Below are positions 47,834 through 61,093 of a stretch of 64,000 nucleotides of DNA, piece by piece. Position numbers and translations under genes: made by a program. The notes under the pieces are model-generated. The model had not been told where the DNA came from, searched no databases, and was given only the letters and a program-made list of their open reading frames with translations. Source of the stretch: Seriola aureovittata (lineage: Eukaryota; Chordata; Actinopteri; Carangiformes; Carangidae); contig NC_079382.1 in NCBI RefSeq assembly GCF_021018895.1, positions 22,032,001 to 22,096,000 of the forward strand, read 5' to 3'. How positions within the stretch are numbered: position 1 is the first letter of the stretch; every line of letters starts with the position of its first letter.

Positions 47834-49542
47834 CTGGTTAATTTTCTGTAATCACAACCTCTACAGTCTGAGTTCTGAGGAGTTCGTATGATGAGTATCG
47901 GACTGAACACAGGGTGAGAAGTCGGATGAAACATCATTTAAATAACGCGGCACATTTTCAAAGAGGAGGGTTTCAGGTTGGCGACAGAATCGGATCTGCG
48001 ATGAAATAACGGAGCTGGAGATAATAGAGCAAATAAGAGTTTAAACCCCGACTCCGCTGACGGCTCTGCACCGGCTGCTCTCCGTCCAGATGTGGGGCAA
48101 ATTTTAACGAACGTCTTCGGTAAAGGAAAGTATGAATCCGTCCTCTGGTGTTGATTTAACCTGAGGATCGCAGCAGCTGGGACCGGCTGCTCGGGAACTG
48201 CAGGGAAGAAGAGGAGCACTTCCACTACACTGAGCCTCGCCTCCGTTACAGCAAATAAACGACTTTCATTACATGTATAATCATTACTGAAGGAGGCAGA
48301 GGAATAACTGAACATAAGACACAGCGAGCAGAGAGAGCAGGACAGAGGGAAGTCGTCGCTAACGAGGCTTCGTACTAACGACTTTGACCAACTCTACGTA
48401 TCAAACAGAGGGAGTGAGACATGAAGACCTGCCTCGAATAAAAGTCTGTGACGTTCTGGAGCTGAAGTAAATAAAGACTGAACTGTTGTGGATCCAGATG
48501 GAGGCTGTGCTCTGAGCGAGAGACTGAATAAGAGAGTGATCACGTCACAGTGAATACAGCTTCAGACGACGTCAGTTAAGGAATCGGGATTTGAACCACA
48601 GGCGGCTCCGGACGAAGACTAGGTGTTGACCTTGTCTCATGTTTTTTGAAGGCTTTTCACTTCTTGAGTTCCTAGAATTGGATTTTGTTGTGCCACATCC
48701 CGTCCGTGGACTTCCCCCTGTGTCTTTTTGCTTTCTAAGTTTGTTTTTCCCTTTCAGGAGCATCAGTGGGTTCAGGGGGATGACACAGATCGGTCTGTAT
48801 GTGGGTTCAATATCCAGTCTTAGTCAGGCCAGACCAGGTCCCGTGGGTGCTGGGCCCGGCTGCTGGGGAGAGGGCGCCAGTTTCTGTCTCTAAAACGAAC
48901 AAACCGCTCGATAAGTTTACAAACTTTCTCATTTTAAAAAACCGTCCAGTCATCCCGCTGGATGTTCTGTATTCTCGCCCGCAGATTTAATTTGTAGTGA
49001 ATTACTTTTGATACGCTGATGTGGTTTACGTTCTGTTACGTCGGCAGAATCTCTTCACAAAGCGTGCGTTGTTTATGATTCGATTTCATCCCTCTCCGAG
49101 TCTTTGGCAACACGTTTCTGTGTCCGTCCTGTCAATGAAGAAGAGCTGGATGGAGCCGATGGGAGAAAATTACAGAGAGAGAGAGAGAGAGAGAAAAGAT
49201 GGAGAGCTGCAGAGATGAAGGGTGAAAGATAAATAGAGACGGAGATCGATAACGCCGCTGCTTGCTGCTAAATTCATTTTAATCTTGTTATGACCTCAGA
49301 ATATTTAACGTCTGCACACTTTGCGTTTGGTGAACGGGGCGCACCCACTGGTTTTTACTGGGCAGCAGGTGCTTTAAAACGCTCGTTTTCTAACTGCTGT
49401 AACTTTACACTCCTCTGTTGTCTGGACACATTCATTTAATCTTTATGGGGATATGATGATATACTTCGGCAACACTTGCCTCTGTCCGGTTCCAGCCAAT
49501 GAGAGCTCCTTTTCAATTGGATCAATAACAAGAACAACTCGC

Positions 49543-49544
<2 letters not shown>

Positions 49545-49610
<66 letters not shown>
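49545..49610. repeat. (GA)33 microsatellite
   Basis: Uninterrupted GA dinucleotides. Confidence 0.95.
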
Positions 49611-49613
<3 letters not shown>

Positions 49614-50358
49614 AGGATCGAATAGAGAAACTACTGGAGAGAGAGTGATGGAGACAGATGGAGCGAGACTCAAAGAGAGAGGGTGTTATGAGACAGTGAG
49701 TGACACCAGCTCTCCTCAGACGCTGATAAACACAAGACAGCGGACAGATAGAAGCCGCTCCTCCAGGAGCTCGGCCTCCCGTCATTAACAGCGGTCTGTC
49801 TCGGCCGCCCGCGGTTTGTTTTGCTGTTTTGCTCTGCTCCGTCCACGAGGCCCCTGGGTATTTTTTTGCGAGCCATCTGTGCATACTGATCTGTCTCTTG
49901 TTTGCATGACGGGACTTCAACCGACGTGTCTGAGAAGAGGCAGCGATGAGCAGGAGGTGCAGTGAGAGCGAAGGAGTGTGACGGGCAGAGCAGCGGAGAG
50001 AAAGCAAAACAATTACAGTGGATGAACGACGGAGGATTTAGATTCGTGCGAGTGATCGTCCACGTCATGGCGGCTGATTAAACTACAAACAACCATGTCT
50101 TCATTGTAGGGCTGGTTATACGTTCTAAGTGTGTCATGTGTCACCAGCAGGAAGAGACACAGTGTAGGTCAGAGGTCGCCAGATAATCTCTTTTGTTTTT
50201 AATCTTACAGTATCAGACCGACAGTCCCACATTTAACCATAATGTTCAAACAGAGAATCTACCAATAGCTCTCCATCGTAGCAGCAACAGTTACCCACAG
50301 AATCACTTCCTCATTAGCGATTTTGTCTACAAATTAAAAGCGTGAGAAGATCTTTTTG

Positions 50359-50385
50359 CAGCAGCAGCAGCAGCAGCAGCAGCAG
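50359..50385. repeat. (CAG)9 trinucleotide run
   Basis: Nine perfect CAG units, intronic. Confidence 0.95.
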
Positions 50386-51614
50386 AAATGCTTTAATTCA
50401 TGCTATTGTGATTACTGTGTTACTGCTCTTCGGGAGCGAGGTGATGGCGTCTGTACAGAGCTCTGTAGCTTCGCTCTCGGCTCAGGGTGGAGTCTAAAAG
50501 CGGCAGCATCAGGTTCAGGTGGACTTCAGCGGGGTCAGATACGGGGTCAGGTGTCTGACCTGCAGTGCTCTCTTTGCCTCCACTACATCACACTGAAGAA
50601 AACCCCGATTTACAGTTTCCTCACTTTTACTAAAAGGCTCTGAACTGATGTTTAGTTTTTAGTTTTTTCTCCACCACTGACACCACAGCAGTGAATTCCT
50701 GCCGATAGCAAACTGCTCCTCATTGTTACTCTTTTCCACTTGGAGATGAGGGCAGCTTTGTCTGAGCTCAGTGTTCCTGCGGCGTCGCCTCCAACAGTGT
50801 TTGCATCTCTTTCCTCGGTGCTTGTCTCCAACTTCATCATTTTTCTCCGATGGTTCGCTGTGATGTTGAAGCTTCCAACGTGATTCTGCCCCTCCAAACA
50901 TTTTATTGCTCAATTTTCATTCTGTTGTTTGACGAGCTGATGGCAGCAGCTGCTGCTGTTGCTTCTCTTTGCATCAGATCTCACATATACGAGAGTTTAC
51001 AAGACATGACAGGGTAGTGTATAATTGTCAATAGTTTGTATTGTAAGGTTTATTTCCTCTGACCCTGAACTCTCCACGTCCCAGTCTGTCAGTTATTCTG
51101 TTGGCTGGTTTATTCATGGCAGGAGGAGAAACAGTCTCAGCTGCTCAAAGCTTCAACTGAAGAAAACCTTCATCCAGGTATGAAAGTAACAGCTGCTTCA
51201 CTCTCCATGTAACGTCTAAGTTAGAACATCAGACACCACCCACCTGGGGAAGTGATGCCTGTTCAGCTAATTAACAATTTAACTAATTCATTTCAACAGG
51301 TGACTCTCACTATCAGCTAAACAAACCTTTTGGAGCAGGGAAGGATCCACTGTCTCTCTGAAACGCTTTATTATTATCATGACTCGGTCGGCGTCGTGCA
51401 GAGACGGTCAAAAATGACGCCAGTACGAGGGAAAGTTGTAGTGTTTGTATGTAGTGGAGTCAGAAATACAATATTTGTCTTTTAAGTGTCGTGAGGTAAA
51501 AGAATAATACTCAAGTGAAGTACAGCTCCTCCTCCGTCATTAACACGTCACTATTCTCAGCTCTATTTGAAAACCTGTGACCAGTCTCCGTGGACCAGCA
51601 CGGGCGCCGCTTAC

Positions 51615-51744
51615 GTTTGATGACGGACAGAGCGCACCACTGGACCTTCTTCCAGCGGCTGTGGATCAGCCACTTGTTGACCTTCTTCACCAGCTCCGCC
51701 AGGTGGTCCGGGTCCGACTTCATGATCTGGTCAAACTCTGCGAA
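51615..51744 (-). CDS. myo6: myo6 exon: converter end and insert-2
   Basis: A 130-nt exon encodes [20 protein letters not shown], then [23 protein letters not shown] plus one base. It spans the end of the converter and the start of insert-2, the myosin VI-specific element that redirects the lever arm and binds calmodulin, giving minus-end directionality. The acceptor is ctccgtccag|TTC and the donor AAAC|GTAAGC, phase 0 in and phase 1 out. The outgoing C must pair with TG, which is supplied identically by both IQ exon copies. Confidence 0.97.
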
Positions 51745-53020
51745 CTGGACGGAGATTCAGGGTCAGAATCTGTGATTTTACAACCTCAACAGTCGCAGAT
51801 CAAGTTCAGTTCAGTTGAATTTATTTCAGTCCTTAAAATATGTAATTTTGCATCATGATATTACTGTATGTTTCGATATATATACACGTTACCTGGATAA
51901 TCAGTTCTTGGCTAATCCAGTTAATTAAATACAAATTAATGAAAAAGATCCTACACTGCCATAAAGTAGTTCTCCTCAACCTGATGCTCCACTTTCTTCC
52001 ATATTCAGCTACTTTCACAGCAACACAGATGAACATCTGTCGTCTGTGAAAACCCATTTCATATTTCACCAGCGCCTGACCAGCAGCACAAAGGTGTATA
52101 TTTATTCCTGCTCCCGTCAATCCTCTTCTTCATCCATGAATATTTAATAGCAGAGTGCTGGGTCACAGCGCTGCTGCTGGATTCTTTCTAACACTCAGTA
52201 AAGTTGATCTGAAAGCCGAGAGCTGTGCTGTGAAACCTGTTGTGTCCTCTGGAAACCGCCGACTGTCAAACCCTCAGACTCTGCTGCTGCCTTCATAAAG
52301 GAGGAAGCTCCTGAACTCACATTTTCCCTTTCTGCACACTCATGTTTCATCATTGTCACTTTTTCACGTTTGATTTCTGAGTAGCTTGTGAGTGCAGCGC
52401 TGCCACATGGTTGGCCCTCGAATTGTGGATTTCCAAAGCCTGTGATTCTTCACTCTTTCAGAGGATCGCCGGGATGAAGCTTCGCCTCAGAATGCACATA
52501 AAAAAATCCATTTATGACGCATTAGCTAAAGACCAAAATGTACTTTTCTGCTATTAAAGGTCGCTAAAGCTGGAAAGTCCAATAATCTTCTTCAGCTCCA
52601 AAACTCAAACAATTATTTACGTGCGCCTTGTGACGGCGGACACTTCCACAGGGACGTGAGGAGTAATGAAAGCTTCCCAGTCCGGCCAACAGAGGACACC
52701 AGTATTTATTTATTCCTTGCAGCTAAATCTACAGTGTCAGAGTTACAGTTTGTCAAGCACAGTGTGCACTCTCACAAGCCCCCCCCCCCCGTGGAAACCA
52801 CATGTCAATCCCAAATGTGATGAATTATTCATCTGCAGGAGAAATAACCCCCCCCCCATTCTGTTGGCTCTGGCTCGCTCAAAAACCTCATCTCACCTCA
52901 CCTCAGCAGCCAAAATGACTAATGCGCTTTCCCTCCGACTCTATTGTCTTTCTTCAGGGGAACAATACTTATATTAGCCGGTGCACCTGGGGAGCAGAGC
53001 AGGTTTTCAGAAAGTCTCAC
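51745..53020 (-). other. myo6: myo6 intron (1.28 kb)
   Basis: No exon seen. Two short C tracts lie near 52780 and 52850. Confidence 0.85.
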
Positions 53021-53098
53021 CTTCCCGGGCCGGAAAAACACTCTGGTCAGACCGAACTTGTAGTCGTTCTCATTCAGTCCCAGAGCTTTGAATAAAGC
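53021..53098 (-). CDS. myo6: myo6 exon: converter, [22 protein letters not shown]
   Basis: A 78-nt exon encodes exactly 26 codons, beginning [16 protein letters not shown] and ending with the TRVFFRPGK signature found at the start of the converter in most myosins. The acceptor is gtttgtgtttcag|GCT and the donor AAG|GTGAGA, phase 0 at both ends. The next exon begins FAEFDQ, the expected myosin VI continuation. Confidence 0.97.
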
Positions 53099-53191
53099 CT
53101 GAAACACAAACACGCAGGACATTGATAAACATGAAACTGTAGCTGCGGGTAAAATGATGATAACGGAAACCGCGGCGCTCGGAGGGCCGAC

Positions 53192-53322
53192 CTTGCAGAA
53201 GAGGCGCGGGTCGAGGCGGGTGAGTTTGGGAGGCATGTACTTCTGGTACATGTTGTAGAGTTCGTGGAAGGGAGCTCTGGAGGGGAAGCCGCCCTGCATC
53301 AGGTCCAGCACTGACACCATAC
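53192..53322 (-). CDS. myo6: myo6 exon: motor domain to converter, [11 protein letters not shown]
   Basis: A 131-nt exon encodes (G)[18 protein letters not shown], then [25 protein letters not shown]. This is the segment after SH1 that leads into the converter. The myosin VI-like LMQGG(F/Y)PSR replaces the IRICRKGFP of conventional myosins. The acceptor is ttccgtag|GT and the donor AAG|GTCGGC, phase 1 in and phase 0 out. The intron to the next exon is only 93 nt. Confidence 0.97.
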
Positions 53323-53639
53323 CTACGGAAACAGGGAAGGGTCACACAGAGAGGATTATTAGTACGATATTTAACATGAAGGTGAAAAATCCTCTTTTTA
53401 TTTCTAGAGTTAAAGAACAAACCAGCAGCTGCAAAACTTATTTTGGTGTTGAAAGGAAAGCATCTTGGTGTGGTCAGATTTGTAACCTCCTGTCCTTGTT
53501 CACTGATCAGATTGCTCCTATTTTAACCAACCGTTAAAAGTTCTTACACTGCTGTTTGTATTTAGCAAAGATTTAATATTTAATGTTTTCTTAATGAGAA
53601 ATACACAGAACAGGAATAAGAGCCTACAGCAGCTGTCTG

Positions 53640-54080
53640 TTTAGCATTTAGCCAGCTAATGTTTGCTAATCAGCACTAAAAGAAAAAGTATTCACTTAGT
53701 ATTTTCAAAATTCATTAGTACTTTGACCTGATGGTGGCGCTAGAAGAAAAGTAATGAGAGTTATTAAAGTTCTTCCTGAGGGGAGCATGAATGTGTGAAG
53801 CAATCCTTCCAGTAGCCGTCAAGACATCTGACAACCCACAACCACAACCCACATGTCATCCTGCTGGTGGCGCCACAGGAAGTCAGACGATCATCAACGT
53901 CTTTAGGATGCATCGTCCGGGGACCGTGAATCTTTGCACCAAATGACCTGGATATCTGAACCACGCTTCATGGTGACACATCCACCAGTTCTTGAGGTAT
54001 TTTACATAAAGAAAACAAAATTTGACCAAATGGTGGCGCTACAGGAAAAGCTTAAATCATCAGGGTTCATCCTGATCTGG
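53640..54080. repeat. decayed dispersed repeats
   Basis: It repeats CTGATGGTGGCGCTAGAAGA and AATGGTGGCGCTACAGGAA with intervening TCCTGAGGGGAGCATGAAT. Same family as at 11840 and 25620-26480. Confidence 0.6.
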
Positions 54081-55714
54081 CAATTCTTCTGGTGATTGTT
54101 GAGATCTGTGGTGGTTAGACCAACCCACATTTTCACTTGTAAAGCCACACTGTCTAAAAACATACATTGCTTTAAGTGAAGTATAAAAGTGTCTCTTCAC
54201 ACCTGCAGGTTTTTGATAAAGAGAGCTCAACGTGATCATAAACGCTGTAGATCGAAAAATGCACCTCATGAAAAGGACTTTAACTTTGAAATAAGTAAAT
54301 CGAAGCAGCAGGACGCCACTCAAAGGCTGACTCACATTAGGCTGCGTGCCAGTTAGCAGCGTTTGTCGGCCCTGTGTACGTTCAACTCTGTGACCCTCTT
54401 CCCTTTGTTGTGAGTCGCAGTCTGTGTGTGTTTACGTCGTCACGACTCCGCAGACTGTTTCCCCCGACATATTAAATGAAGGTGTTTATTCAGGCCCCCC
54501 TATAAACGCTGATGATTTGGCCTCTTTGAAACATTGTTAGTCGCCTCGCTTTGCTTTCAAAGCTCATATCAAAGAGCTAATTTTCCGAGCTCTTTCGTGG
54601 CAGATGCTTCTAACTGCTGTTCAGTGCAGACGAACCGTCTCTGCAGGAGTTTGTGTTTGTCTTTAAGTTACTTCAGAACAGAAAATATAATGTAAAGAAC
54701 ATTTCCAAACTAATAAATACAGCTACTGCATCTCTGTTAGAGTAACACAGTAAATACTATATATTATACAGTATAGTAACATGTTAGTAACTATAGTAAC
54801 TAACAATTTATTAGCAATTAACAATATCAACAGTAATATGGGTTTTTTTTTTTTTTTATTACTTAAGAGTTCAAGTTTCTATTTGTAAGAACAGGAAAAT
54901 GTTAATTGTTCTGTGACAAGTTAACGCTAAATGAAATTACATAAAGTCCCACTGTTTGTGACCAATGTCTCCATCTAGTGGTTGTATTTTTAATCCATTT
55001 TTAAATTTTTTTATTTAGTTTTTAGTTTCGATTCAGTTTGTTTTACACAAAACCAGGGAAATAAATGTTTGCAAGTATTTTAATATGCTTTGGTTTAATG
55101 TTGATTGAAATTATGCTAATTTCTGTTAGCATGTTAATGGTAAATCATGTGTTAGCACTGAACTAGCACACTAGCTCAGGACGTGTTTATCGCTTCAGCT
55201 CACGTCTTTACTTCAGGACACGTAAGACAATTATTGTGGATATTCAGTGACTGTTTCAGCATTTAGCAGCTGTGTGTCGGACCAACAGACCAACACTGAC
55301 ATTCAGAGCCACGTCGCAGCTGAAATTACAGTATGTGATGCCGATAGAGAGGAAAGCATTTCATTCCACTGAATAACTTTCTCAGTGTGACACCCATGAT
55401 AACACAAGCTTCCTAAGATAAAGTGGAACCCTGATTGTGAGCCGCGAGCTGCACATAATTCACATCAGACCTCGGATTGTAGAACTCCTGCTCAGTTTCC
55501 CAAAGGAAATGGTACAAAAAAAAAAGAGGAAAAAAAGGTCATCCTTAATTGAGATCTCAGCCTCCACAATTACATGAAGGCAATTTATAAAAAGTGTGTG
55601 TATGCTCACCTTGGAGCCTTTTCGGGGATGAGACACTTAAACCAGATCCATGGTTGTGTTTGAAAAAAGCCAGAAATTTATTCAAACCAAGTGACGTGAA
55701 CCGGAGATCCTGAG

Positions 55715-55865
55715 CATTTTAACCAGGTGTTAGTCTCCCTCCACTGGCTCCCTGTGAAATCATCGCTGGTTATTAAGTCCTGCCTGTAACTTATACAGTG
55801 TTACACAGCATCACTGTGTCACTGATCTCCTGAAGCTGCCTGAGCCCCTCCGGGCTTTCTGCTCC
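55715..55865 (+). mobile_element. decayed LINE fragment
   Basis: CCCTCCACTGGCTCCCTGTG, followed by a degenerate coding-like stretch ending CTGCTGTGGGAG, resembles the HWLPV segment of L2/CR1-type reverse transcriptases. No intact frame. Confidence 0.45.
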
Positions 55866-56819
55866 AGGCTGCTGTGGGAGAAAAACCCGCTTTGTCTCAG
55901 GCTACGATAAAATCTACATCTCGTTTGCAGGAGTGCAAACCATAATGGAAAAGTTCTGTTCGGTTGCTGAACATCACATTTTGGACCTAACCACACCACG
56001 CTGGCACACAGAGCCGCCCCCCCCCCCCCCAATCTATTCCAAACTATCACCGTTTCCATTCCCAGTCCAATAACGCTGATAAAGAGCTTGCTGCAGTATC
56101 AGAACAGGGCATCGTCGAGTTTGTGTGGCTGAAAGCAAAACGGGAGGATATTAAACCAGAGCTCATAATTTCTTTTCCTCCAAACCTGAGGGGAGGAAGG
56201 GGGAGTATCACTTCTAGGCTTTTTTTTTGGTTTGGTTTGGGGAACAGAACGAGTTAAAGACATTGGTGTCAAAGTCACAGAGCAGGATCAGGACACAGAA
56301 ATTGAGTTCTACACCAGAGAACAGAGGAAATAAAGGCGGCGGAGAGGAAACATGTTGTCAGGTTATCACGGTTTCTGCAGAGTTCACCAACGGACCTCGT
56401 TAATACACCAAACACCTTCTTTTTTCATCCGAAGTGCGAACATATGATGGGACAGTATGTCTACAATTACGTCCCAGCAGTAAATAACAATAACTCCCTA
56501 ATCATATCGTTAATTAAATTCACGCCACATAGCCCAGGATAAACGGCATAAAATTGATGGATGAAACCAATTTAAAAAATGATTAATTTATTCTAGTTCG
56601 CTGAAGTTAAAATGTTAGAAAGCAACACTGGCCTATAATGAGACAACGATCCTCCAGCTGCTGCAGCAGCGACAGTGTTTGACTGAAAGGAGATTTTCTA
56701 ACATTACTGCCAACAGCAGGAACATTCAAGACTTCTGTAAATTCAATTCAAGACGTTTTCTGAGGAAACTCAGTTAATTGCTTTTTAAGACTTTTCAGGA
56801 TTTTAAGATTTTAATTAAC

Positions 56820-56910
56820 TTAAAGGGCCATACGTTACACTTCTCCTGTTTGATTTGAAGTGTCGATCCATAAGAAGATATATTTGCGGTTTTAAGAACC
56901 AAACACCATT
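56820..56910 (+). mobile_element. TTAA transposon family, end fragment D
   Basis: Only the left end (TTAAAGGGCCATACGTTACA to TTTTAAGAACCAAA). It is inverted relative to the matching end of copy C, forming a divergent inverted pair 600 bp across. Confidence 0.7.
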
Positions 56911-57042
56911 AACAAACGACATGGACAACCTTTAAAATGTTAATTTTGTCTATTTGTGCGTGACTGATTGGTTGTGGGTGTTTTAGGAATACAAACTTGA
57001 AAAGGACAACACAGAAAATACAGAAGAATAAGCAATATCTAA

Positions 57043-57526
57043 TTAAAGCTCCTCCAGTGTAAAGGTCTGTGTCCATGTGTAGTGTGATTATAGATCAGCT
57101 CTAGCTTCTATATTAATACTGTGAAAGTATCAAAGCCTCAGTCCACAGAGAAATGCACACAGCCTGTATTCAGAAACTGAGCCTTAAAACCAGCCGTCAG
57201 GACTTCTGGAACTTTGTGATGTCACAACAAAGCAGTCACCAAGCCCCGCCCACCTGGACCCACCATCCAAACCTTGCAGGATTTGGTTTCTCTGAGTGTT
57301 TTTACCTGAAATCTGCTGTATATCTGCTATATTTTATTTGATATTAAGTGGAAAACAGTCAGCCAATCAGAAGAGAGGCTCCTCTCCTCTGATTGGCTCA
57401 CCGACCTGGTAGAGCTCCAGTAAGAAGCCAGAGAGAGGAGGTGAGATGGTTTTTGGTTCTTAAAACCACAAAAATATCTTCTTATGGATCATCACACAGG
57501 AACAGTGTAAAATATTCGACCTTTAA
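57043..57526 (-). mobile_element. TTAA-flanked non-autonomous transposon, copy C
   Basis: A copy in reverse orientation, from TTAAAGCTCCTCCAGTG to ATATTCGACCTTTAA. It keeps the shared core (GACATCACAAAGTTCCAGAA in the reverse sense) and the internal palindrome near 57357-57400. No coding capacity. Confidence 0.82.
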
Positions 57527-58468
57527 AGAAAATCCATTGAACAATGAATTATTTTATCTAAATGTAAATGTTCTATTCATTTCACCGAATCTCCTTTTAT
57601 CTGAAACTTTGCATATGAAATGTAAAATACATTTATGTCATTTACATCGTCTTTTATCAACTTTATGTTGAATTGGTTTATTGTATTGATCAATCAAAAG
57701 ACTGTTGAATTCATTTATTTGTTAAGATGAGGCAGCCGTCTATTAAAGACAAAAATGGGTTTGTTTTCTTTGTTGGAATCAAACTTGGATTTTTCCCGCA
57801 GCACATTTCAGAAAATAGACGTCTTTGTTGGACGTAGATGTTTTGAATGATGAGTCAGCGCTGAAGCGTTTGTCTCCCTCTGTTTGTCCTTGTTTGTTTT
57901 TTCATCTTTCTGTTTATTAAAAAGGTTTGTTGACATTTTTGTATTTATTGGCTTTTGTGCTGCTTTTTGTTTCCGAACCAGGATGAAGAAGCTGCTCTGC
58001 TGACGGATGTTTACAACATGCTGAACAGGAAGATGAGAAAAGAGACGTCAACTTCGAGGTGTTTTTTTGATTCGATTAAAAATCAGTAACAGGCGCACAA
58101 ACACTTCAGCTGCTGGATGGATGGAGAAAAGAAAAATCATATTGCGATTATTTTGACAGATAAGATTTGTAGGCCTCTGTAGCACCACTACGCATTTATA
58201 TTACATTTATAAAAAGGTCTGTTGTGACACCGTTTACCTTTATCAAAAACAAATTGCAGCTCCTGTGATTCGGATATTGCACTTGGCCGTATTGAGATTT
58301 CGATATCATTTCGATTAATTGTGCCGCTCTAATTGTGCCGTTCACTCAAGCAGACAGGATGACCGACCAGCGGGACTACTTGTTCAAGAGCTCAGACCAG
58401 CTGAGTTAGAAAGACGCCTCTCCTCTCGGCTGCGGCCTTAAACGAACCACGGTTCACAGAAACTTTTA

Positions 58469-58765
<297 letters not shown>

Positions 58766-58865
58766 TCACAGCACGGCCGAGCTTTACTGCAGCTCCGAGG
58801 CCCGCAACATGAAACCGGCGCCGTGTAAGGGCAGAAGAAGAAGAAGAAGAAGAAGGAACACTGAC

Positions 58866-58904
58866 CGTGCTGCGGAGCTTCTCCAGGAGAATATTCAGCT
58901 GAGT
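58866..58904 (-). CDS. myo6: myo6 exon: motor domain, TQLNILLEKLRST
   Basis: A 39-nt exon encodes 13 codons, TQLNILLEKLRST, a helix of the upper/lower 50K motor region just before the FIRCIKPN strand. The acceptor is a clean T-rich tract ending ctgcag and the donor is ACG|GTCAGT. It is phase 0 at both ends and joins to the exon at 58474-58567 to give RST-GSSFIRC. This is the most 5' myo6 exon in the window; no further exon was found between 58905 and 64000. Confidence 0.93.
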
Positions 58905-59924
58905 CTGCAGAAAAAAAAGACAGGAGAGGAAGAAACATTTCAGTGTGAGCAAAGAAAGACGAACTGCAGTTTGGGCTCAAATGGCTGGAAGTAAATATTC
59001 ACCAAAAGTCATGAGTTATACCAAAAATATATCTTTCAAATTCATATAAAAAAAAAAAAACATACATCTGCATTATAGATACTTGCAAATGAATTATGTT
59101 TCTGTACATAATAATTTACACACCAAACAGTCAAACTTCCTCCACGTATTTGTCTGATGTAAAGATCCTGTTTCGTGCTACGGAGCTATGTGAACTTTTT
59201 TCACTGGTCACTAAATGCTTCAATTAAAATCACAACACATCAAATAAAATCAAAAGGGAAAAACATCAGATCAAATATAGAAAGGGGAGAAACAGACGCA
59301 GGACACAAGTTAAAGGCATAAAATACCACGTTACCTAAACATCTGTCTGAACAGACGGTTGGTAGTTGCTCTTTAAAAGAGTCCACAGGAAGTGATCAAC
59401 ACGCGTCTTAAAGCGCCTTCATGGTTTGTTTAGAGGACCTGGGGTGCAGGACCTAAGGGCTCGACCGGAGATATTCTGGGGCGTGGCCACGTAGAGCTAA
59501 AGTTTTAAAATGGATTCTTATTTTAACGGGGACGTCACTGCAGAGAGGTTAAAGTAGGTGTTATCGCTTTTGTATCGTTTCCATTATATTTTAGGTGATT
59601 TTAAGGCAAATACTCCACACTGCATTAAGCATTTACACCTTTGTTTATTTGCTCAGGAACTCAGAGAAGAAGGAAGCTGCACTAGATAACCATCTCTTCT
59701 CTCTGGGGTAGTCCAGGGTTTGCTCTCAGCTGCAGATCAGATATGTCGAACACATTCATGATGAAGGTGAGGAGGAAATCTCCTGATCTGTGATGATCCA
59801 TAACTTCACCCGGAGCCCGGCGCTGCGGTCCAGAACGAGGCACTGCATCACTGTCTGGAGCACGTGGGAACGCTTCATCCCAAAGTGTTGAGCCTCACAG
59901 TTTGTGGCTGAGGTGGACGAGCGA

Positions 59925-59927
<3 letters not shown>

Positions 59928-60002
<75 letters not shown>
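59928..60002. repeat. (GA)37 microsatellite
   Basis: Uninterrupted AG dinucleotides. Confidence 0.95.
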
Positions 60003-60005
<3 letters not shown>

Positions 60006-61036
60006 GCATTCTCCCCTGATAAGGTTGTGAAAAGAAAAGCCTCAGTTTGGTTTGCATTCGCAGAGACGCCTCTGACTTCAGGTGGAGACGGATTAATTCT
60101 TCACATCGCTGGTGACACCAGCAGCAGAGCTGGTCGAGCTTCTGATAAGAAAAACTTTTGAGAAAATTTGCATCATCAACATCTTTGTTCAACGGCTGAA
60201 GTTTTAATTCAAAGCATTTGTTTTAACTAGCTCGGTGTCCCGGCCGGGTGGGGTTTATAATAAGGTTTTTGTCTTTGTAAGTTTCTCAGAATAAGCTTTT
60301 TTTTAATTTTAATTTTCCTGTATTTCTTTTCACATCATGAATTATTACAAGCGAAACAAAGACCGTTACAAAATAAGTTTTAATAATCAACGGGCCGCTT
60401 TCATTATTGGTGAATCATCAATCACCCAACGAACGAGGACTGTAACTTCACCACATCCCTGGAAGCGCATGACGAGCATCTGCTTCATGGGAAAGTAAAT
60501 GTATGTCAGTGTAAATAAATGTGAACCAATCAGGGACGAGATCTCTGACTTGACTCTGACGGATCCTGTTCTGACCGAAACACTGTGAAGTGTGATGAAG
60601 GAGCTGCTGCTGCTCCAGAACATGAAACTGTTGTTGCAGTGTGGATTTAATACATTTTAAAAGAGTGTTTGCAGTTGATATGAACTGATTTCATCGCTCC
60701 TTCTATTCCTCTTTGTCTCACTTTTATTATGGGGATAATCTTCTGCTCTGAAGAGCTCAGTTTCTCATCTGTAGTTATTTTAGCTAAATTAAATTGCTGT
60801 TCATCCCAGTTTCCAAAGCGTCCGCAGACTTAAACACTATCAGACTGGATCACTGTGATGGTGGAGAAAACTTTCTTCTGTTTTTATAAGGAGCATCTGT
60901 TTTTCTATGATTTCGAACTGGATTTTTATTTGCAGTGTAAGTTACACTCCAGCTAAAGAGCCGTGACTCCTCCAGCTGCTGCCGACTGTTAATCATCGGC
61001 TCGAGCTACAATAATACTAAAACCCTTTGTCTCAGA

Positions 61037-61093
61037 GCACCTGGATGCACCTGGATGCACCTGGATGCACCTGGATGCACCTGGATGCACCTG
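61037..61093. repeat. 10-bp minisatellite
   Basis: Five perfect copies of GCACCTGGAT plus a partial unit. Each copy contains CACCTG, an E-box. Confidence 0.95.

Larger units (their letters stand above)
47834..51614 (-). other. myo6: myo6 intron, remaining part
   Basis: From the donor at 51614 to the homopurine tract. It contains (CAG)9 at 50359-50385 and (GA)n at 49545-49610. No exon seen. Confidence 0.8.

Noticed and set aside
45529..47937. Open frames of several hundred codons on both strands (Leu/Ser/Pro-rich, and Arg/Glu/Gly-rich)
   Set aside because: They are produced by the homopurine tract, which rarely contains a stop codon in any frame. The composition is pure repeat and no domain is present.
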